A stretch of DNA of 60,954 bases, from the NCBI RefSeq assembly GCF_900112005.1, contig NZ_FOKK01000022.1, positions 1 to 60,954 of the forward strand, in the 5' to 3' direction. The translations under genes were made by a program, and so were the position numbers. The notes beneath the pieces are model-generated. The model did no database searches. It worked only from the letters and a program-made list of their open reading frames with translations, and had not been told where the DNA came from. Below are positions 56,793-60,954 of this stretch, in pieces. The stretch's first letter is position 1. Each line of letters begins with the position of its first letter. The stretch comes from Algoriphagus aquimarinus (GTDB lineage Bacteria; Bacteroidota; Bacteroidia; Cytophagales; Cyclobacteriaceae).

Positions 56793-59348
56793 TTATTTCA
56801 TTCCCTGAACTCGCAACAAATCATCGGTGGCCTGCAGGATTTTACTTTTGAGAATGGGATTGTAGTCTGGGTTTGCCTCCAAAAAGTCTGAGACGATTTT
56901 AGCCGCTCCTGAGGAAGTGTACTGCCCGGCCGTAGCAGATGTCCATCTTTTGGGGAAAAAGATGTCTCCGGTCTTCTGAGTGTCTTCTAGGAGACGAAGA
57001 GCAAGTGGAAGATGCTTGATAGCGGATTTCTGATGCAAAGGGTGGTGAATGTAGCCACTAGCTGACAAGACCCAAGATTCCTTCTCACGGTTGGAGGCTT
57101 CGCTGAATGATTCGAAGAGCGCATCTCGCTCTGCTTCGTTTTGAGATAAAGCTGGCCTTAGAAAATCAAAACGATCAAGTTTGTCCGGATTGCTGATCCT
57201 GGTTCGTTCTTCTGTTAAGATGATGTCAGATTTTGGATGTCCATACATTGCTAATGTCATGGCTAGACTCGTGAAGTTGTCCGGATTGAGTTTCAGGTCT
57301 TTGATTTCAAGATCTTTTTTCCAGACTTGATAAAGCTGCTCTTGCCCAGTTTTAGAATATGCAAGACCGCTGTAAAGAGAGAAGATGGTTTTCTTCAGGT
57401 TGGTAGGAAGGTCTTCTTGCAATTGATTCCAAAGTTGTGATTCTAATTCAGGAAGAACTTTGTTACGTTGATCTTCGCTCAAATATTTCCAGAAAATGGA
57501 ATTGATTTCAGATGAAATGAGACGAGCTAAGATCTCATTTTCTTCATTGGCTATTCCCTTTTGAAAAGTCTCAAAAGCTAGAATTGGCGCTATGTTGCCA
57601 GCTAAGGTATTTTCAAATAAGTTGATGTAAGATTGTCCGCGCATCACTTCATCTGTCAAGGCTGAAATATTAGCTAGCGAAGCCTTATCGAGTGGGAAAA
57701 CTCCATAACCAAGCCCATTGCTATTGTAGAGAATAGCAGCTGGCTGTTGTTCTCCGATAGCCTCTTTCAAGTTGAGCGTTTTGCCCGTCATGGCAACGGA
57801 GAAGGTCTTGCTTTCCTCAGGATAAAAGAATGTGATGTCAAAAAGCTGCGGCCAAATTTTGTCAGAGCCATCTTCGGCCTTCTGGCTGATTAGAAATGAG
57901 CTGATCGAGCCGTCTTTGGCAAGTTCAATTTTGTCGGAGAGGATAGGTCTGCCGGATTGATTTACCCATATTTCACTCCATTGCTGAAGATCCATTTCTG
58001 TGTTTTCATCTAGAAGTTCAACCAACTCATTCCAGTCTGCATTGTCATTAGCATAGGTTTTTATGTATTTCTGGATGCCTTTTTGAAATGCCGTTTCACC
58101 CATGGCTGTTTCCAGCTGACGCATCATAATCGGGGCTTTATCGTAGATGATGCTGCCATACAGGGATCCAGCATCCTTCAGATTGGCTAGTTTCTGTCGA
58201 ATTGGGTTTGTACCCTGAGTTCGGTCTTCGCCATAAGCAGACGGATAATGATTTGTAAGAAATGAAAGTTCGTGATTGATATCAGGATAAGTTGGGTTGA
58301 CTAGTTTGCCAGCCATGAAGTTGGCAAATACTTCTTTCATCCATACATCTTCAAACCAATCCATCGTCACCAAGTCACCAAACCACATATGAGCTGTTTC
58401 GTGACCGATAAGCTTTGCCCTGCTAAGTAATTCTGTGTTGGTAGCATTTTCGTCCAGGAAAAGAGAGGATTCGCGGTATTGGATGGCTCCTACATGCTCC
58501 ATTCCTCCGTATTGAAAAATGGGGATGGTGACAAAATCAAATTTCTGGAATGGGAAAGGGTAGGCGGTATACTCTTCTAGAAATTCTTTCGCTTGTTGAT
58601 GGAGCGTGAAAAGCTCAGGAATACTGGCGGCTATTTTTTCAGGATTGGTTTCTCTGTGCAGCATCGTTTGAGCGAATTCTGATGCTGATGTTGCTTTTTG
58701 AAATTTGCCTGCAACAAAAGAAAACAAATAGGTGCTCATCAGGTCTGACTTGGAAAAGCGATGGGTGACAAATTCGCCATTTTCCTCAGAAGCCATTTCT
58801 GGCGCTCCTGCCAAGACTTCCCAGTCTTTAGGAGCTGTGATGGTCAGCGTATAGTTCGCTTTCAAATTTGGTTGATCAAAACATGGGAAAAGCGTGCTTG
58901 CCCGATCAGGAACTAGGAGTGTGTATAGAAAATCCTCATTTCTGTTCAGAGATAGCTCTCCGGCGAGGAAATCAATCTCGATAGTGTTGGCGCCTTTTGT
59001 AAGTGCTTCCTTGGGGATGATCAGGTGCTGGTCTTTGTGGTTGATTTCAGTTTCCTGACCATTCACCCTTAGCGAAAGTAAATGCGATGATTCCTCATGG
59101 AAATCTAATACCAAGGGATGCGATAGGTCAGATATTTCAACTTCCAGAGTTAAATGTGAACGGATGTCCTCTGATTTTTTGGAAGGGATGTTAAAAGATA
59201 AACTGTAGTGGATATCCGCAACTTGCTGTTTTCTGTATTGAGCTAACTCGAAAGAGATTCCTGGATTATAGAAATGTACGTCCGATACAGGAGTCTTGCA
59301 TGAAGAGAATGTCAAAACAAAGCCAAAAAGCAGAAAGAGGTGTTTCAT
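56793..59348 (-). CDS. M1-family metallopeptidase, lipoprotein
   Basis: An 851-residue aminopeptidase-N-like enzyme. The lipobox TFSSC (Cys17) suggests an envelope location. The zinc site is HETAH (316-320) with E339 nineteen residues later. The family exopeptidase motif GAMEN is replaced by GGMEH (281-285), and the usual NEGFA around the third ligand is KEVFA. The C-terminal helical domain (about 520-850) is complete. It cleaves N-terminal residues from peptides if active. It is a single gene. Confidence 0.92.
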   Translation of the reverse strand: MKHLFLLFGFVLTFSSCKTPVSDVHFYNPGISFELAQYRKQQVADIHYSLSFNIPSKKSEDIRSHLTLEVEISDLSHPLVLDFHEESSHLLSLRVNGQETEINHKDQHLIIPKEALTKGANTIEIDFLAGELSLNRNEDFLYTLLVPDRASTLFPCFDQPNLKANYTLTITAPKDWEVLAGAPEMASEENGEFVTHRFSKSDLMSTYLFSFVAGKFQKATSASEFAQTMLHRETNPEKIAASIPELFTLHQQAKEFLEEYTAYPFPFQKFDFVTIPIFQYGGMEHVGAIQYRESSLFLDENATNTELLSRAKLIGHETAHMWFGDLVTMDWFEDVWMKEVFANFMAGKLVNPTYPDINHELSFLTNHYPSAYGEDRTQGTNPIRQKLANLKDAGSLYGSIIYDKAPIMMRQLETAMGETAFQKGIQKYIKTYANDNADWNELVELLDENTEMDLQQWSEIWVNQSGRPILSDKIELAKDGSISSFLISQKAEDGSDKIWPQLFDITFFYPEESKTFSVAMTGKTLNLKEAIGEQQPAAILYNSNGLGYGVFPLDKASLANISALTDEVMRGQSYINLFENTLAGNIAPILAFETFQKGIANEENEILARLISSEINSIFWKYLSEDQRNKVLPELESQLWNQLQEDLPTNLKKTIFSLYSGLAYSKTGQEQLYQVWKKDLEIKDLKLNPDNFTSLAMTLAMYGHPKSDIILTEERTRISNPDKLDRFDFLRPALSQNEAERDALFESFSEASNREKESWVLSASGYIHHPLHQKSAIKHLPLALRLLEDTQKTGDIFFPKRWTSATAGQYTSSGAAKIVSDFLEANPDYNPILKSKILQATDDLLRVQGMK

Positions 59349-59414
59349 ATTCCAACAATCAGCATATTTTGGAGGATTCGCAAGGTGAATTCCACTGGAG
59401 ATGTATGTATGAGA

Positions 59415-60140
59415 TCACATTCTCGTCACGTCTGATTTTTTAATATAGGCGCTTTTATCTTTCCAGTCCACCTCATACCAGATGTCTTTGCTGGATTTGA
59501 TGTGTACACGATGCCCTGGTTCTACCATTTCTATCAGCTCACCACCCGCAGATGGCTTGCTTACAATAAACGTCGGGCTGCTGGTGATAAGACCTGTGCG
59601 CGGACCATTCAAGAAATTATTGGCCAGAAAGATTAAAACAATCAGCAGGATAGTAGGCCAGAAAGTTTGGGTTTTTTCTGTTTTACGACCAGTTATCCAA
59701 CTTGTCACAATAGAGAGTACCAAGAAAAATGATAAAATGCCCACAATATAATCTTGGTATTCTGTAAGAAATATAAGGAAGCGTTGCCCGTCACTCACCT
59801 CGTAGCCGACAAGCGTGCTCTGGCCCGTTAGACTTTTGATCTTGGTAATGGCTTGTGAGTTCGGTTCCAGATCGTAGTATTTACTTAGGTAAAGCGTAGC
59901 TCGTTCATTATCTCCAATACCCTCGGTGATGAAGGCCATTTTCAGCAACATTGCCGGTGAATAAATCCCAGATTGGTAGTTAGAATCGTAAATTTCCATT
60001 GCTTCCTTGTAGCTTCTAGCATTGAACAAAGAATCTGCTTTATTTAAGTCAATTACATCTGCTTGACAATGAATACTTTGTAGAGATATCGATAAAAATA
60101 TCAAAAGTTTTGTGAGAAAGATTGATTTCACGTTTGGCAT
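59415..60140 (-). CDS. TPR/SH3-type membrane protein (BatE-like)
   Basis: A 241-residue protein with an N-terminal signal sequence (about 1-26), a TPR-like helical region (about 30-105, LNKADSLFNARSYKEAMEIYD), two transmembrane helices (about 125-150 and 160-180) and a C-terminal SH3-like domain (about 185-241). It resembles the BatE-type proteins of Bacteroidota in layout, but no batA-D genes are beside it. It is adjacent to and on the same strand as the M1 peptidase gene. Confidence 0.75.
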   Translation of the reverse strand: MPNVKSIFLTKLLIFLSISLQSIHCQADVIDLNKADSLFNARSYKEAMEIYDSNYQSGIYSPAMLLKMAFITEGIGDNERATLYLSKYYDLEPNSQAITKIKSLTGQSTLVGYEVSDGQRFLIFLTEYQDYIVGILSFFLVLSIVTSWITGRKTEKTQTFWPTILLIVLIFLANNFLNGPRTGLITSSPTFIVSKPSAGGELIEMVEPGHRVHIKSSKDIWYEVDWKDKSAYIKKSDVTRM

Positions 60141-60165
60141 TTAAAATTTGTCCCCTTATTTTTGC
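60134..60165 (+). promoter_or_regulatory. Promoter upstream of the tRNA cluster
   Basis: TTTG (60134-60137) lies 20 nt before TATTTTTG (60158-60165), fitting the Bacteroidota consensus on the plus strand. The first tRNA starts 192 bp downstream, so it may drive the cluster with a long leader. Confidence 0.5.
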
Positions 60166-60317
60166 AGTCCAATAACGGCAATGATCTGGCAAAAAGCAAG
60201 GCTAGGGAGTCAATTTGAAAGGTTTAAAGAGACCATTTTATGGTTAAAATTTCTGAAAATTTTCAGAGCGATATGTGTCGGAAGGTTGACTTCTGGTGCT
60301 GATCGTAGAGATAAAAT

Positions 60318-60430
60318 AAAAGTGAATAACGATTCACTAAAGAATATACAGAGTAATGATTCCTTAGCTCAGCTGGTAGAGCAATACACTTTTAATGTAT
60401 GGGTCCTGGGTTCGAGCCCCAGAGGGATCA
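60318..60430 (+). repeat. Duplicated tRNA-Lys unit, copy 1
   Basis: The 40 bp before the tRNA (ATAACGATTCACTAAAGAA core, 60327-60345) and the tRNA itself recur at 60774-60889. The tRNAs are identical and the upstream part is nearly so. Confidence 0.85.
60358..60430 (+). tRNA. tRNA-Lys (TTT), copy 1
   Basis: A 73-nt gene. The acceptor arm GATTCCT pairs with AGGGATC, the D arm is GCTC...GAGC, the anticodon loop CTTTTAA gives anticodon TTT, the T arm is CTGGG-TTCGAGC-CCCAG, and discriminator A closes it. CCA is not encoded. It is identical to the copy at 60817. Confidence 0.96.
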
Positions 60431-60470
60431 CAGTAAAAATTAACTTACAAGGAGTTAAAAAAGGAAGTTT

Positions 60471-60544
60471 CGGGGTGTAGCGTAGCCCGGTATCGCGCCT
60501 CGTTTGGGACGAGGAGGTCGTAGGTTCGAATCCTGCCACCCCGA
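60471..60544 (+). tRNA. tRNA-Pro (TGG)
   Basis: A 74-nt gene. The acceptor CGGGGTG pairs with CACCCCG, the anticodon loop TTTGGGA gives TGG, and the T arm is GTAGG-TTCGAAT-CCTGC. The D arm is GCGT...TCGC-like with long D loop. CCA is not encoded. Confidence 0.95.
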
Positions 60545-60596
60545 CTTTATTATTTCTGTAATGTCACCAGTATTTACTTACCGACATTACTTATCC

Positions 60597-60670
60597 GGTC
60601 CTGTAGCTCAACCGGATAGAGCAACTGCCTTCTAAGCAGTAGGTTTCAGGTTCGAGTCCTGACAGGATCA
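60597..60670 (+). tRNA. tRNA-Arg (TCT)
   Basis: A 74-nt gene. The acceptor GGTCCTG pairs with CAGGATC (one G-U), the anticodon loop CTTCTAA gives TCT, the D arm is GCTC...GAGC, and the T arm is TCAGG-TTCGAGT-CCTGA. CCA is not encoded. Confidence 0.95.
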
Positions 60671-60676
60671 CAATTC

Positions 60677-60705
60677 AAAAGCGGAATTACGTTCCGCTTT
60701 TTATT
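60677..60705 (+). terminator. Terminator after tRNA-Arg
   Basis: AAAAGCGGAA pairs with TTCCGCTTTT, followed by a T-rich stretch. Confidence 0.75.
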
Positions 60706-60732
60706 TTATTAAGTACCGATTCATTAGCTCAT

Positions 60733-60750
60733 CCCGATAGCTATCGGGAG
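60733..60750. repeat. Palindromic repeat TCCCGATAGCTATCGGGA, copy 2
   Basis: Same 18-bp palindrome as at 18431-18450, here between tRNA-Arg and the second tRNA-Lys. Confidence 0.75.
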
Positions 60751-60773
60751 GGTCCTAGTACTGATAACGAGTT

Positions 60774-60889
60774 AAATAAAAGTGGATAACGATTCACTAA
60801 AGAACAATAAAGTAATGATTCCTTAGCTCAGCTGGTAGAGCAATACACTTTTAATGTATGGGTCCTGGGTTCGAGCCCCAGAGGGATCA
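60774..60889 (+). repeat. Duplicated tRNA-Lys unit, copy 2
   Basis: Recurrence of the upstream AAATAAAAGTG-ATAACGATTCAC segment together with the tRNA-Lys gene. It shares the tRNA exactly and most of the 40 bp upstream with 60318-60430. Confidence 0.85.
60817..60889 (+). tRNA. tRNA-Lys (TTT), copy 2
   Basis: A 73-nt gene identical to 60358-60430, with anticodon TTT. A terminator hairpin (60891-60920) follows. Confidence 0.96.
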
Positions 60890-60890
60890 C

Positions 60891-60925
60891 AAGAAAGCAG
60901 TCCAAATGGGCTGCTTTTCTTATTT
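60891..60925 (+). terminator. Terminator of the tRNA cluster
   Basis: AAGAAAGCAGTCC pairs with GGGCTGCTTTTCTT around AAAT, with one G-U pair and T-rich ends. Confidence 0.75.
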
Positions 60926-60954
60926 TTAGGCAATCTGTTTTTTTAGCATGGCCA

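Noticed and set aside
60148..60480. Open frame running through the first tRNA-Lys gene
   Set aside because: It would translate the tRNA itself (SLAQLVEQYTFN...), so it cannot be a real coding region.

Overview
The window looks like the chromosome of a Bacteroidota bacterium of the order Cytophagales, most plausibly an Algoriphagus-like member of the Cyclobacteriaceae. The evidence is the rpmB-rpmG-DUF4295-ftsY gene order, a type B L31, a monomeric NADP isocitrate dehydrogenase, many small outer-membrane barrels with Sec signals, LytTR regulators paired with beta-propeller kinases, and TAnnTTTG-type promoters. The genus is an inference. Most of the window is an ordinary, densely packed core chromosome.

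Layout. 1-1358: a complete IS256-family insertion sequence lying just past the end of an operon for an SPFH protein, a small membrane protein and a ribbon-helix-helix protein (1371-2896). 3015-5014: FtsY, DUF4295, L33, L28 and DUF5522. 5044-8012: ornithine aminotransferase, a HAD phosphatase and HemB. 8533-11674: ammonium transporter, outer-membrane porin and a small secreted protein with KGPxAKN repeats. 11757-16557: a GroES-like protein, DnaK, a MOSC protein and HemE. 16682-18404: a surface-protein operon with a collagen-like lipoprotein. 18546-25583: ABC exporter with TruA, DUF4293, an ECF sigma/anti-sigma/secreted-protein locus, a Cys/Met-metabolism PLP enzyme and a VOC protein. 25770-31364: YifB/ComM, a second ABC exporter and a Wzi/RemB-like outer-membrane protein. 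31649-38391: L31, a GlmU-like enzyme, DNA polymerase III delta', a retropepsin/RimK pair, HemC, a lipoprotein cyclophilin and a sugar-nucleotide reductase. 38432-48116: Na+ symporter, PorT-like barrel, VOC, S41 protease, hemerythrin-like protein, RuvX, Def, omega-amidase and Icd.

48117-55392 is the most accessory-looking part. It holds a LytTR/propeller-kinase two-component system, an AT-rich RCC1-like lipoprotein, a headless 3' fragment of an HNH nuclease (probably a former toxin domain) and a cytoplasmic trypsin-like protease. An exact 38-bp direct repeat, which is the last codons of that protease gene, sits at both edges of this 6.2-kb block. 55631-60140 returns to core genes (GAPDH, M1 peptidase, TPR/SH3 protein). 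The window ends in a tRNA cluster (Lys-Pro-Arg-Lys) in which the tRNA-Lys gene and its upstream DNA are duplicated.

Three haem-synthesis genes (hemB, hemE, hemC) are scattered, each in a different operon. I found no rRNA, CRISPR array, integrase or recognisable complete defence system. The least explained items are the SPFH/RHH operon, the KGPxAKN repeat protein with an inverted repeat abutting its start codon, and the 38-bp-flanked accessory block.
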